This document shows positions 44,650 to 53,320 of a stretch of 64,000 nucleotides of DNA, piece by piece. The notes under the pieces were generated by a model. That model was not told the DNA's origin. It did no database searches and saw nothing but the letters and a program-made list of their open reading frames with translations. Position numbers and translations under genes: made by a program. Where the stretch lies: assembly GCA_934401915.1 (NCBI GenBank), contig CAKRSV010000001.1:186001-250000 (forward strand), read 5' to 3'. Within the stretch, counting starts at the first letter, position 1; each line of letters begins with the position of its first letter. The stretch is from an uncultured Lachnospiraceae bacterium (GTDB lineage Bacteria > Bacillota > Clostridia > Lachnospirales > Lachnospiraceae).

Positions 44650-45903
44650 TCATATTGTTCCATGACTGCTCACACGCAGAATATCGTACACCTGCGGCAG
44701 TTCGGATAACAGCACGTCGATGACCTGTTTGGAATGAGGACACGACTCGACCGGATTCCCTTCCTCGTCGTACATGGCGAGCACTTTCACCGGCACATTG
44801 CTTCCGTCCGGCTTCATGATCTCGATCTGATCTCCCACGCAGAACTTGTTGCGCTGCTCGATCCGCGCACAGATCCCGATCTCGTCCCCCGGTCCCTGAC
44901 GCAGCTCCCCGACGATGCCGAGGTAAATATATTCGTTCACATAGGTGTTGTTGTCATAGATCTGCGTATTCTCATCCGGCCTGCCAAAATAAAACCCCGT
45001 CGTAAACTGGCGGTAGGTGCACTTGGCGATCTCTGCCCGGTACCAGTCCATGTTCGCCCGGTACTTCTCCTCCGACTCCAGATAATCGTCGATCGCTTTC
45101 CGGTAGGTGCGCGCTACGGTCGCAACATAGAGCGCCGTCTTCATGCGCCCCTCGATCTTAAAGCTGTCGATGCCCGCTTCGATCATCTCCGGGATATGTT
45201 CGATCATGCAAAGATCCTTGGAATTAAAAATGTACGTTCCCCGCTCGTTCTCATAGACCGGCAGGTATTCACCCGGCCTCTTTTCCTCCACGACCGCATA
45301 TTTCCAGCGGCACGGATGAGTGCACGCCCCATGGTTCGCATCGCGGCCCGTGAAATAACTGCTCAGAAGGCATCTTCCGGAATATGAGATGCACATCGCG
45401 CCGTGGATGAAGCTCTCGATCTCCAGATCGTCCGGTATGTTCCTGCGGATCTCCGCGATCTCCTGCAAAGACAATTCCCGCGCGGAGACAACGCGCTTTG
45501 CGCCCTGTCTGTACCAGAACTGGTAGGTCATGTAGTTGGTGTTGTTCGCCTGCGTCGAGATATGAATGTCGATCTCCGGGCAGATCTCCTTTGCCAGCGT
45601 AAACATTCCGGGGTCTGCGATGATCAGCGCGTCAGGCTTTAACTCCCTGAGTTCATGGAAGTAGGCTCTCGCCCCCTCCAGATCATAGTTATGCGCCAGG
45701 ATGTTGGCTGTCACATGAACTCTCACCCCATGCTCATGTGCGAAGGCGATCCCCTCCGCCATCTCCTCCGGCGAAAAGTTTTTCGCCTTTGCGCGCAGAC
45801 CGAACGCCTCGCCGCCAATATAGACTGCATCCGCTCCGAAAATAACTGCCGTCTTTAATACCTCCAGGCTGCTCGCCGGAATCAAAAGTTCTGGTTTCTT
45901 CAT
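44650..45903 (-). CDS. trhP: U32 family protein (TrhP-like tRNA uridine hydroxylation)
   Basis: 417 residues from the ATG at 45901-45903, preceded by GGAGG at good spacing; a start four codons earlier is less well placed. The U32 signature ESFIHGAMCISYSGRCLLS is complete and followed by further Cys residues (CTHPC) that may bind iron-sulfur. U32 proteins were named as collagenases, but the TrhP/YrrN-O group is known to install 5-hydroxyuridine at the wobble position of tRNA. The adjacent trmR gene encodes the methyltransferase that acts on that product, which supports the tRNA role. Confidence 0.88.
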   Translation of the reverse strand: MKKPELLIPASSLEVLKTAVIFGADAVYIGGEAFGLRAKAKNFSPEEMAEGIAFAHEHGVRVHVTANILAHNYDLEGARAYFHELRELKPDALIIADPGMFTLAKEICPEIDIHISTQANNTNYMTYQFWYRQGAKRVVSARELSLQEIAEIRRNIPDDLEIESFIHGAMCISYSGRCLLSSYFTGRDANHGACTHPCRWKYAVVEEKRPGEYLPVYENERGTYIFNSKDLCMIEHIPEMIEAGIDSFKIEGRMKTALYVATVARTYRKAIDDYLESEEKYRANMDWYRAEIAKCTYRQFTTGFYFGRPDENTQIYDNNTYVNEYIYLGIVGELRQGPGDEIGICARIEQRNKFCVGDQIEIMKPDGSNVPVKVLAMYDEEGNPVESCPHSKQVIDVLLSELPQVYDILRVSSHGTI

Positions 45904-45935
45904 CGTTTCCTCCATGCCCTTTCACACGGACATTC

Positions 45936-46586
45936 CTAAGTTTCCTGTTTTCTGACACTGACCGTCACGCCGTCGCCCACCGGCAGAATGACCGTCTCCA
46001 GCTCCGGATCGTGCTTTAACTCATACAGATAATCTCTCATCCTGCTGTGGATGGTGCGGTTTCTCCTTGTTACTGCAAATCTTGATTCGATGATGTCTCC
46101 GTCCTGCAGCACATTGTCGGACACCAGGATCGCTCCGGGTGCGAGAAGCCTTTTGACATCCGGAAGGAAGTGGATATACTGTCCCTTCGCCGCATCCATA
46201 AAGATCATGTCGTACGGCTCCGTCAGCTCCGCCAGAATCTGCGTGGCGTCTCCCTCCAGCAGCGTGATCTCCTGCTCTTTTCCGGCGCGTCTGAAATTCT
46301 CCCGCGCGATCGGAATCCTTTTTTCATACTTCTCTATCGTTGTGATCCTGCATCCCTTCGGCGCATATTCACTCATCAGAAGGGCAGAAAAACCAATGGC
46401 ACATCCTACCTCCAGAATAGACATCGGCCTGTGCATTGCCAGCAGAAATTTCATCAGGCTCTGTGTCTGCGTCCGGATGATCGGCACATTGGTTTCCTTC
46501 GCTTCTTTCTCTATCTTGTTCAGAAAGGGAGTGTTGCCGGTATCAAGGGAATCAATAAATGCGCTCATGCGTTCCTCTGCTATCAT
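45936..46586 (-). CDS. trmR: tRNA 5-hydroxyuridine methyltransferase (O-methyltransferase)
   Basis: 216 residues with a class I SAM-binding fold: ILEVGCAIGFSALLMS for motif I, acidic TTIEKYE, and FMDAAKGQY with the metal-binding Asp of the caffeoyl-CoA-type O-methyltransferases. The best counterpart is TrmR/YrrM, which makes 5-methoxyuridine at tRNA position 34. The U32 gene downstream and mltG-like gene upstream reproduce the Bacillus yrrL-yrrM-yrrN-yrrO order. The start overlaps the upstream stop by four bases. Confidence 0.9.
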   Translation of the reverse strand: MIAEERMSAFIDSLDTGNTPFLNKIEKEAKETNVPIIRTQTQSLMKFLLAMHRPMSILEVGCAIGFSALLMSEYAPKGCRITTIEKYEKRIPIARENFRRAGKEQEITLLEGDATQILAELTEPYDMIFMDAAKGQYIHFLPDVKRLLAPGAILVSDNVLQDGDIIESRFAVTRRNRTIHSRMRDYLYELKHDPELETVILPVGDGVTVSVRKQET

Positions 46587-47101
46587 TCCCCTTCACCAGC
46601 TCCTTCCCCGGTTCCTTCTTCCGCTCCGATCGCAGCGTTTTCCTCGATCAGCGCCGCCTCGTCCTGCTGCGTCTGCTGATCCGCAGTCTCTCCCGGCTGG
46701 CTGCTTCCCGCTGCCGTCGTATCGTCCGCCGTCTCCTCGTCCGTGCCCGCCATCACGGCGATCATCTCCTGACTGGTCATGGATGTGTTGAGATCGTAGA
46801 TTCCCGGTTTGATCTTTCCGTGGTTCTCCGAAAGCATCTCCTGGATCCAGAAGAGCCTGCCGTCCCGGATCAGTCCTTTTTCCTGCAGCATATCCCCGAT
46901 GTCTCGCACCGAGGCGGTATCCTCCACATAGACGCTCAGCGTTCTTCCCTCGCCCTGGGACACCGGCTCCTCCGCAAACACCCGGTAACCGTAGTCGTAG
47001 GCTGCCACAGCAGTCCGATATACAAACATTATGATAAATACGAAGATCACGACCTTGATGATCAGTTCGGCCGTCGTTCCCACAATCTGTTTTACATTCA
47101 T
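46583..47101 (-). CDS. MltG (YceG)-like protein without the catalytic domain
   Basis: 172 residues from the ATG at 47099-47101. One membrane segment (about 14-35) is followed by a LysM-like segment (SVRDIGDMLQEKGLIRDGRLFWIQ and KPGIYDLNTSMTSQEMIAVM) matching the N-terminal part of MltG. The sequence then runs into a low-complexity Glu/Thr/Ala/Gly tail and stops, so the lytic transglycosylase domain is missing (MltG is usually above 300 residues). No frameshift remnant is seen in the next 500 bases, so this looks like a stable short form rather than a recent break. It occupies the position of mltG (yrrL) before trmR. Confidence 0.72.
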   Translation of the reverse strand: MNVKQIVGTTAELIIKVVIFVFIIMFVYRTAVAAYDYGYRVFAEEPVSQGEGRTLSVYVEDTASVRDIGDMLQEKGLIRDGRLFWIQEMLSENHGKIKPGIYDLNTSMTSQEMIAVMAGTDEETADDTTAAGSSQPGETADQQTQQDEAALIEENAAIGAEEGTGEGAGEGE

Positions 47102-47156
47102 AAAACGTCCATGCCTTTCTCTGTCATACCGTAAACGCCCTGCGCATGTGTCCTGG

Positions 47157-47489
47157 CTACTCAAAATCAAGTTCCGTTGTCAGTTGTACATTGATGTCCT
47201 GCATCATCCGGCAAAATGCCAGCTCTGCCTTCAGAAAATCATCTACCAGCGGATTTTCCCGGAACATTTCCCATTCCTTTTCAAACTGCTCCATCTTCTC
47301 GTACAGCGCTTCTCCCTCTTCTTCCTGCTGGAGGTCATAGTTTTTCCGCCTGTACTCGTTGACTTTCTGGAAAAGATCCGGCTGTCTCTTCAGTTTGTTT
47401 TTCTGAAAATCATATTCTCTGTAGATATCCGTCTGTCTGATCAGCGCCGCAAAATTACTGGTCACTCTCCTCACATCAATGTCTGACAT
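47157..47489 (-). CDS. YlbF/YmcA family regulator
   Basis: 110 residues, almost fully helical, with a core of SNFAALIRQTDIYREYDFQKNKLKRQPDLFQKVNEYR. This matches the YlbF/YmcA (RicF/RicA) family. In Bacillus the Ric proteins form a complex that promotes RNase Y maturation of mRNAs and affects sporulation and biofilm formation. It is directly downstream of the RNase J gene, which fits an RNA-turnover context. Confidence 0.85.
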   Translation of the reverse strand: MSDIDVRRVTSNFAALIRQTDIYREYDFQKNKLKRQPDLFQKVNEYRRKNYDLQQEEEGEALYEKMEQFEKEWEMFRENPLVDDFLKAELAFCRMMQDINVQLTTELDFE

Positions 47490-47517
47490 GCTGCTTCCTC
47501 CTTTGTTCCAAACCCCG

Positions 47518-49194
47518 CTATACTTCCATGATGATCGGAAGGATCATGGGGCGCCTCTTTGTCTTTTTCCAGACAAACTCGCTCAGAACGTCCTTGATGG
47601 TGGATTTTAATTTGCCCCAATCTGACTGTCCCTTATCCAGACAGCCCTGTATGGCATCATTGACTAAAAGTCTTGCCTCGTCCAGAAGCTCGTCGGATTC
47701 TCTCACATACACAAATCCTCTCGATACAATGTCCGGCCCGGACACAAGCTGGTCGCTGTAGGAATCCAGCGCAAGCACGACGATCAGGATACCGTCCTCC
47801 GCAAGATGCTGTCTGTCCCTGAGCACGACGTTGCCGACGTCTCCGACTCCGAGTCCGTCGACCAGGATCGCGCCGACCGGCACCTTTCCGGTCACGACAG
47901 CTTTCTCGCTGTCCATCTCCAGCACATCTCCCGACTGGAGCATATAGATGTTCTCTTTCGGGATCCCCAGCTCTGCGGCAATTTTCGCCTGCGCTTTTCT
48001 GTGCTTGTACTCGCCATGAACCGGCACTGCATATTTCGGCTTTACCAGACTGTAGATCAGCTTGATCTCTTCCTGGCAGGCATGTCCGGAGACATGCACA
48101 TCCTGAAAGATCACGTCTGCGCCCTTCATCTGGAGCTCATTGATAACGTTGGTGACTGCCTTCTCATTACCCGGGATCGGATGGGATGAGAAGATAACCG
48201 TATCTCCCGGCATGATCGAGATCTTCCGGTGGCTGTCGCTCGCCATACGGCTCAGCGCCGCCATACTCTCTCCCTGACTTCCGGTCGTGATGATGACCGT
48301 CTTGTCGTTCGGATAATTTTTCAGCTGTTCGATATCGATCAGCGTCTTATCCGGAATATTCAGATAGCCCAGCTTGGACGCCGTATCGATGATGTTCACC
48401 ATACTGCGGCCTTCCACAACGACCTTTCGTCCAAACTTGTAAGCGGAATTGATGATCTGCTGCACACGGTCCACATTGGACGCGAAGGTCGCAATGATGA
48501 TCCGGGTGTCCTTATGTTCGGAAAACAGCGTGTCGAACGTTCTTCCCACGGTCTTCTCAGACGGGGTAAAGCCCGGTCTCTCCGCGTTCGTGGAATCACA
48601 CATCAGCGCAAGCACACCCTTTTTTCCGATCTCCGCAAAGCGCTGCAGATCGATGGCGTCACCGAATACCGGCGTGTAATCTACCTTAAAATCGCCTGTG
48701 TGCACCACAACGCCTGCCGGCGAATAGATCGCAAGCGCTGCTGCGTCCACGATACTGTGGTTCGTCTTGATAAACTCGATCCGGAAACTGCCGAGGTTGA
48801 TCGACTGTCCGAATTTAACTACCTTCCGCTTGGTCTTTCCGATCAGCTCATGCTCTGTCAGCTTGTTCTCTATAATACCCATCGTGAGCTTCGTCGCGTA
48901 GATCGGAATATTCAGTTCCTTGAGCACATAGGGGAGTGCTCCGATATGATCCTCATGACCATGTGTGATAACAAAGCCTTTCACCTTGTCTGCATTGTCT
49001 TTTAAATAAGTTATATCCGGGATCACAAGATCTATTCCCAGCATTTCATCTTCCGGGAATGAAAGACCGCAATCCACCACAATAATACTGTCTTCATACT
49101 CGAAGGCAGTAATATTAAGCCCAATCTGCTCCAAACCACCCAGAGGGATAACCTTCAGTTTGGAAGCTGCTTTTCCTTGTTCAATTTTTTTCAA
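47518..49194 (-). CDS. rnj: Ribonuclease J
   Basis: 558 residues. The metallo-beta-lactamase motif THGHEDHIGALPY and the beta-CASP features (later SGHACQEEIK and PVHGEYKH) identify RNase J, a 5'-3' exonuclease and endonuclease central to Firmicute mRNA decay. Length and start (IEQGKAASKLKVIPLGGLEQIGLN) are typical. The paralogue (J1 versus J2) cannot be told from sequence alone. Confidence 0.96.
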   Translation of the reverse strand: MKKIEQGKAASKLKVIPLGGLEQIGLNITAFEYEDSIIVVDCGLSFPEDEMLGIDLVIPDITYLKDNADKVKGFVITHGHEDHIGALPYVLKELNIPIYATKLTMGIIENKLTEHELIGKTKRKVVKFGQSINLGSFRIEFIKTNHSIVDAAALAIYSPAGVVVHTGDFKVDYTPVFGDAIDLQRFAEIGKKGVLALMCDSTNAERPGFTPSEKTVGRTFDTLFSEHKDTRIIIATFASNVDRVQQIINSAYKFGRKVVVEGRSMVNIIDTASKLGYLNIPDKTLIDIEQLKNYPNDKTVIITTGSQGESMAALSRMASDSHRKISIMPGDTVIFSSHPIPGNEKAVTNVINELQMKGADVIFQDVHVSGHACQEEIKLIYSLVKPKYAVPVHGEYKHRKAQAKIAAELGIPKENIYMLQSGDVLEMDSEKAVVTGKVPVGAILVDGLGVGDVGNVVLRDRQHLAEDGILIVVLALDSYSDQLVSGPDIVSRGFVYVRESDELLDEARLLVNDAIQGCLDKGQSDWGKLKSTIKDVLSEFVWKKTKRRPMILPIIMEV

Positions 49195-49256
49195 AAAAAT
49201 TTACCTCCATATTTCTTTCCATATTTTGTTTTTCCGCAAGCCTCTTGACGATCCGG

Positions 49257-49511
49257 TCACTCGAACGAGACATCGTCCAGCATATTCTCGAACACTGCTG
49301 CCACGGCGTCCAGTTCCTCATCATCCGTCACGATCTCATAGAGCGCTTCCTGCTCGTCAGGGGCAGATGTGTCGCGCAGGATCAGCGCTTCTCCATCTCC
49401 GTCCTCCGAGTCTGTTACTAAGATGTAATCTATTCCGCCCAGTCTCGTCTGCTCCAACACATAGAACTCGACTGCATCTTCTCCATCCGGTGTAAAAACT
49501 ATCTTCTCCAC
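49257..49511 (-). CDS. DUF1292 family protein
   Basis: 84 residues, strongly acidic, with MEKIVFTPDGEDAVEFYVLEQTRLGG and IVTDDEELDAVAAVFENML. DUF1292 (YrzB-like) proteins of unknown function sit beside ruvX and ireB in most Firmicutes, as here. It begins one base before the ruvX stop codon. Confidence 0.9.
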   Translation of the reverse strand: MEKIVFTPDGEDAVEFYVLEQTRLGGIDYILVTDSEDGDGEALILRDTSAPDEQEALYEIVTDDEELDAVAAVFENMLDDVSFE

Positions 49512-49958
49512 TTACACTGTCTCCTTGTCCTTCCCAGACAGGGCACGATAATCCAGATATCCCTGTAAGATAAAGGTTGCCGCTATCTTGTCCACATACT
49601 CTTTGCGGTTCTCTCTGCGGATCCCCGCCTCCATCATTGCCTTGTCTGCGGCAACGGTGGTCAGTCTCTCGTCCCACATCACAACCGGAACCCCGCATCT
49701 TCTCTCAAGCTTGTCCTTGAACTCCAGCGAAAGCTCCGCTCTCGGTCCAATGGTATCGTTCATATTCTTCGGAAAACCAAGCACGATCTCCGACACTTCG
49801 TATGTAAGGATCAGTTCCTCGATCCGCGCGAGCGTCTGCCGCAGCTTATTCTCCTCTTTTCTTCTGATGATCTCAAGCCCCTGTGCCGTGATCAGCAGCG
49901 GATCGCTCACCGCCACTCCCACTGTCTTGGAGCCGAAATCCAGTCCCATGATCCTCAT
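49512..49958 (-). CDS. ruvX: RuvX/YqgF family Holliday junction resolvase-like protein
   Basis: 148 residues with an RNase H-like fold: [20 protein letters not shown], the [17 protein letters not shown] loop and the WDERLTT motif. YqgF proteins act in 16S rRNA 5'-end maturation in E. coli and are annotated as putative junction resolvases. Position between ireB and the DUF1292 gene is the standard Firmicute order. Confidence 0.93.
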   Translation of the reverse strand: MRIMGLDFGSKTVGVAVSDPLLITAQGLEIIRRKEENKLRQTLARIEELILTYEVSEIVLGFPKNMNDTIGPRAELSLEFKDKLERRCGVPVVMWDERLTTVAADKAMMEAGIRRENRKEYVDKIAATFILQGYLDYRALSGKDKETV

Positions 49959-50007
49959 TCTGCCTCCTGCCCTGCGTCCGTCTTCAACTGCTGACCGGCG
50001 CCGGTCA

Positions 50008-50271
50008 TTACTTCTTCAGAGAATTTTTGATGTACTCTACCAGCATTTCCTCCACCAGCTCATCTCTTTCCACCTTCATGATCAGGCTTCTTGCATTCTT
50101 GTGGCTGGTAATGTATGTCGGATCGCCGGACATGATATAGCCAACGATCTGATTCACGGGGTTGTACCCCTTCTCTGTAAGTGCCTCGTATACGGTAGAC
50201 AGCACGATCTTTACGCCTGTCTCAGCCTCTGTCTCCACTTTGAAAAATTGTGTATTGTCTAAATCCTGCAT
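50008..50271 (-). CDS. ireB: IreB family regulatory phosphoprotein
   Basis: 87 residues: [38 protein letters not shown] with a second conserved part [20 protein letters not shown]. This is the IreB/YrzL family. In Enterococcus IreB is phosphorylated on Thr by the IreK kinase and lowers cephalosporin resistance. It normally follows alaS; here mtaB lies upstream instead. Confidence 0.92.
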   Translation of the reverse strand: MQDLDNTQFFKVETEAETGVKIVLSTVYEALTEKGYNPVNQIVGYIMSGDPTYITSHKNARSLIMKVERDELVEEMLVEYIKNSLKK

Positions 50272-50368
50272 TATCTCACGCCCTTATCCATCGTTTCAGT
50301 CTGTCTGTTTTTCACATAATGCCAAACTGCCCCTATTGTTACCATAATACTCTATCGGCGCACAAAAT

Positions 50369-51715
50369 TCAATCCTTTTTCGATGCGCTCTCCCGCAGCA
50401 GCACCACATCGTCCTCCAGAAATCCCTCTGCCACGCCTCTGACCAGCTCATTGCTCCGCCCGGCGTCGTCCTGTGCAGGAACCGCCACCCGGACATACTG
50501 CGGCGTATGTCCGATCCAGTACCGCTGCCCTCCGATCTCCTTTGACTCCTCCAGAAGCACTTCCACTTCGGTTCCGATCAGGCTCTCGCGGTATTTGTGC
50601 GACATCTCTTTTTCCAGCTCCAGCAAGACAGCGCTCCGCGCCGCCTTCTGCGCCTCGGTGAGCTGACCTTCCATCTCCGCTGCACGCGTTCCGTGTCTTC
50701 TGGAATATTTGAAAATGTGCATCTCAAAGAACTGCACCTTGCGCACAAACGCTTCCGTCTCCCGGAATTCCTCTTCCGTTTCCCCGGGGAATCCCACGAT
50801 GACGTCCGTCGTGATCGCCGGATTGTGGAAATACTTTCTCAGAAGCTGTGTTTTTTCATAGTATTCCCCACTGTCATAGCGCCTATTCATCCGTTTGAGC
50901 ACGCTGTCGCAGCCGCTTTGCAGCGACAGGTGAAAATGCGGACAGACCTTGGAGAGGGACGCAAGCTCTCTCGCAAACTCTTCCGTGATGATCCTTGGCT
51001 CCAGCGAACCCAGCCGGATCCTCCGCAGTCCTTCGATCTCCTGCAGCTTCCGGATCAGTCTAAGCAGCTCTGCCTCGCCCCGGTCGATCCCGTAGGAGCT
51101 TAAATGAATGCCCGTCAGGACGATCTCCTGATACCCGGCAGCCACCAGTCCCTTCACCTCGTTCAGGACGTCCTCCTCCTGCCTGCTTCTGACCCGTCCT
51201 CTCGCGTAAGGGATGATACAGTAGGAGCAGAACTGGTTGCAGCCATCCTGGATCTTGATATAGGCTCTGGTATGCTCTGCCGTCTTTTGCAGCGTCATCT
51301 CTTCATACTCTTTGGTATCATTGATCTCAATAATATCGTCGGACCCATCGTGCTTACTGCCGCTCTCCCGCTCTTCCAGGAATTTCTCCAGAATGGCGGC
51401 CATATCCTTCTTGCGGTTGTTGCCGATCGCGAGGTCGATCGCCTCGTCCTTCTGCACGTTTTCCGCGTCCGTCTGCACGTAACAGCCCACCGCCACGACC
51501 ACGGCGTCCGGGTTCTGCTTCTTGGCACGGTGAAGCATCTGCCGGCTCTTCCTGTCCGCGATATTTGTCACCGTACAGGTATTGATGATATAAATGTCCG
51601 CACGTTCATCAAATGGTACAATATTATATCCTTTTTCTTGTAACATTTGTTGCATTGCGTCCATTTCGTACGCATTTACCTTACAGCCCAGATTATGTAA
51701 TGCTACACTTTTCAT
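50369..51715 (-). CDS. mtaB: tRNA t6A37 methylthiotransferase MtaB
   Basis: 448 residues. The N-terminal UPF0004 cluster uses Cys in NLGCKVN, NTCTVTN and GCYVQ; the radical SAM cluster is in CNQFCSYCIIPYARGR; the C-terminal TRAM region is about 380-445. It adds a methylthio group to t6A at position 37 of tRNAs reading ANN codons. Length and motif spacing separate it from MiaB and RimO. It heads the ireB-ruvX-DUF1292-rnj unit, after a gap of about 97 bases. Confidence 0.94.
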   Translation of the reverse strand: MKSVALHNLGCKVNAYEMDAMQQMLQEKGYNIVPFDERADIYIINTCTVTNIADRKSRQMLHRAKKQNPDAVVVAVGCYVQTDAENVQKDEAIDLAIGNNRKKDMAAILEKFLEERESGSKHDGSDDIIEINDTKEYEEMTLQKTAEHTRAYIKIQDGCNQFCSYCIIPYARGRVRSRQEEDVLNEVKGLVAAGYQEIVLTGIHLSSYGIDRGEAELLRLIRKLQEIEGLRRIRLGSLEPRIITEEFARELASLSKVCPHFHLSLQSGCDSVLKRMNRRYDSGEYYEKTQLLRKYFHNPAITTDVIVGFPGETEEEFRETEAFVRKVQFFEMHIFKYSRRHGTRAAEMEGQLTEAQKAARSAVLLELEKEMSHKYRESLIGTEVEVLLEESKEIGGQRYWIGHTPQYVRVAVPAQDDAGRSNELVRGVAEGFLEDDVVLLRESASKKD

Positions 51716-51748
51716 AGTAATCTCCGCATTTTTTGTATTGTTTTATCA

Positions 51749-51777
51749 TTGACTTTTAATCTGCCAGCATTTAGTAT
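51749..51777 (+). promoter_or_regulatory. Promoter candidate for the HPr-like gene
   Basis: TTGACT and TAGTAT are 17 bases apart on the plus strand, ending 41 bases before the start codon. A shifted -10 (TATATA) with longer spacing is possible. Confidence 0.55.
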
Positions 51778-51818
51778 ATAGGCAGAAGGTATTAAAAATC
51801 AAAGGAGGTAATTCTTAA

Positions 51819-52049
51819 ATGAAAACAGTACAGATTTCATTAAATTCTATTGATAAGGTTAAGTCTTTCGTAAACGATATTACAAAGTTTGATTATGACT
51901 TCGATTTAGTATCCGGAAGATACGTTATCGATGCAAAATCCATCATGGGTATCTTCAGCCTGGATCTTTCCAAGCCGATCGACCTGAACATCCATGCAGA
52001 AGATGGAACAGACGAAGTGATGGCTGCATTAAAGCCTTATCTGATGTAA
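51819..52049 (+). CDS. HPr-like protein lacking the phosphorylatable histidine
   Basis: 76 residues with a near-perfect AAAGGAGG ribosome binding site. The second half, with IDAKSIMGIFSLDLSKP, keeps the HPr Ser46 region (Ser41 here) and the final LNIHAEDGTDEVMAAL helix. The N-terminal segment that should hold GLHxRPA reads SIDKVKSFVNDITKF, so the phosphocarrier histidine and arginine are missing. It cannot pass phosphate like normal HPr. It might be a Crh-like regulator phosphorylated only on serine, or a protein with a different function. The canonical HPr is at 15.1 kb. It is monocistronic on the plus strand. Confidence 0.85.
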   Translation: MKTVQISLNSIDKVKSFVNDITKFDYDFDLVSGRYVIDAKSIMGIFSLDLSKPIDLNIHAEDGTDEVMAALKPYLM

Positions 52050-52080
52050 GCAGGTTTTTCGAACATAACGAAGGAACAGG

Positions 52081-52113
52081 AAGGATGACCAGTGGTCATC
52101 CTTTTCTTTTTCC
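52081..52113 (+). terminator. Terminator of the HPr-like gene
   Basis: Perfect palindrome with 11-base arms (AAGGATGACCA/TGGTCATCCTT) followed on the plus strand by TTCTTTTTCC. It sits five bases before the thiI stop on the other strand. Confidence 0.9.
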
Positions 52114-52117
52114 TCTT

Positions 52118-53299
52118 TTATGCCTGAACGATCACCAGTTCATCGGTATCCAGCGCCGTCTGTACCAGCTCGTCGATCTTCTCAGAAAGATTCTGCTCAT
52201 GTCTGCGGATAATATTCACATTCGGTTTTGTCACCGGATGCTTTGCCACAAAGATCGTACAGCAGTCCTCATAAGGCAGGATCGACGTCTCATAGGTGTC
52301 GATCTTCTCCGAAATATCTACGATATCCATCTTGTCAAACGCGATCAGCGGACGGTAGACCGGCAGCTCGCAGACCTCGTTGGTCGCGACAAGGCTCTGC
52401 ATGGTCTGGGACGCTACCTGACCAATGCTCTCCCCTGTCACCAGTCCGATGCAGTCGGTCTGTCTTGCGATCTGCTCAGCGATCCGCATCATGTAGCGCC
52501 GCATGATGATCGTCAGTTCATCGTGGGGGCATTTGTCGTAGATATAGAGCTGGATATCCGTAAAGTTGATGATGTGCAGGTAGATCGGCCCGGTGTAGGC
52601 GGCTACCTTTCTGGCAAGATCCACGACCTTCTGCTTCGCCCTCTCACTGGTATACGGCGGCGCATGGAAATAGACCGCATCGATCTTCACGCCCCTTTTG
52701 GCGATCATCCAGCCGGCAACCGGCGAATCGATTCCTCCGGACAGAAGCAGCATCGCCTTGCCGCCCGTGCCTACCGGCATTCCTCCCGGTCCCGGAATGA
52801 TCTCCGAGTAGATATAGATCTTATCGCGCACTTCGATATTCAGCAGGATATCCGGCTTGTGCACATCCACACGCATCTCCGGATAAGCGTCCAGGATGAC
52901 GCCTCCCATCTCCACATTGATCTCCATCGAATTGAGAGGATAGTTTTTGCGCGCGCGTCTGGCCGCTACCTTGAAGGTCTTATTCTTATCCGGATACACC
53001 TCGTCAATGTAGCGCACCACGCGCTCGCCGAGCTTTTCAAAGCCTTCGTCCTCCACGTAGACCACCGGACAGATCCCGGATATTCCGAACACCTTCTGCA
53101 AAGCGGCAACCGTCTCGTCATAGTCAAATTCCGAGACGGCGTCCACATAGATCCTTCCGTCTGTCTTGCGCACCGCGTATTCTCCATCGCATTTTTTCAG
53201 TGCATATTTGATCTGCTTCACCAGCGCGTCCTCGAAGAGGTAACGGTTCTTACCCTTCACACCGATCTCCGCATACTTTATCAAAAAAGCCGTAAACAT
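52118..53299 (-). CDS. thiI: tRNA 4-thiouridine synthase ThiI
   Basis: 393 residues: N-terminal ferredoxin-like and THUMP domains (about 1-170), then a PP-loop ATPase with LLLSGGIDSPVAGWMIAKRG. It lacks the C-terminal rhodanese extension of E. coli ThiI, as is usual in Firmicutes. It adds sulfur to U8 of tRNA. The cysteine desulfurase gene 21 bases upstream probably supplies the sulfur, a pairing known from Bacillus (NifZ-ThiI). Confidence 0.95.
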   Translation of the reverse strand: MFTAFLIKYAEIGVKGKNRYLFEDALVKQIKYALKKCDGEYAVRKTDGRIYVDAVSEFDYDETVAALQKVFGISGICPVVYVEDEGFEKLGERVVRYIDEVYPDKNKTFKVAARRARKNYPLNSMEINVEMGGVILDAYPEMRVDVHKPDILLNIEVRDKIYIYSEIIPGPGGMPVGTGGKAMLLLSGGIDSPVAGWMIAKRGVKIDAVYFHAPPYTSERAKQKVVDLARKVAAYTGPIYLHIINFTDIQLYIYDKCPHDELTIIMRRYMMRIAEQIARQTDCIGLVTGESIGQVASQTMQSLVATNEVCELPVYRPLIAFDKMDIVDISEKIDTYETSILPYEDCCTIFVAKHPVTKPNVNIIRRHEQNLSEKIDELVQTALDTDELVIVQA

Positions 53300-53320
53300 G
53301 TTCTCTCACCTTTCCATTCT

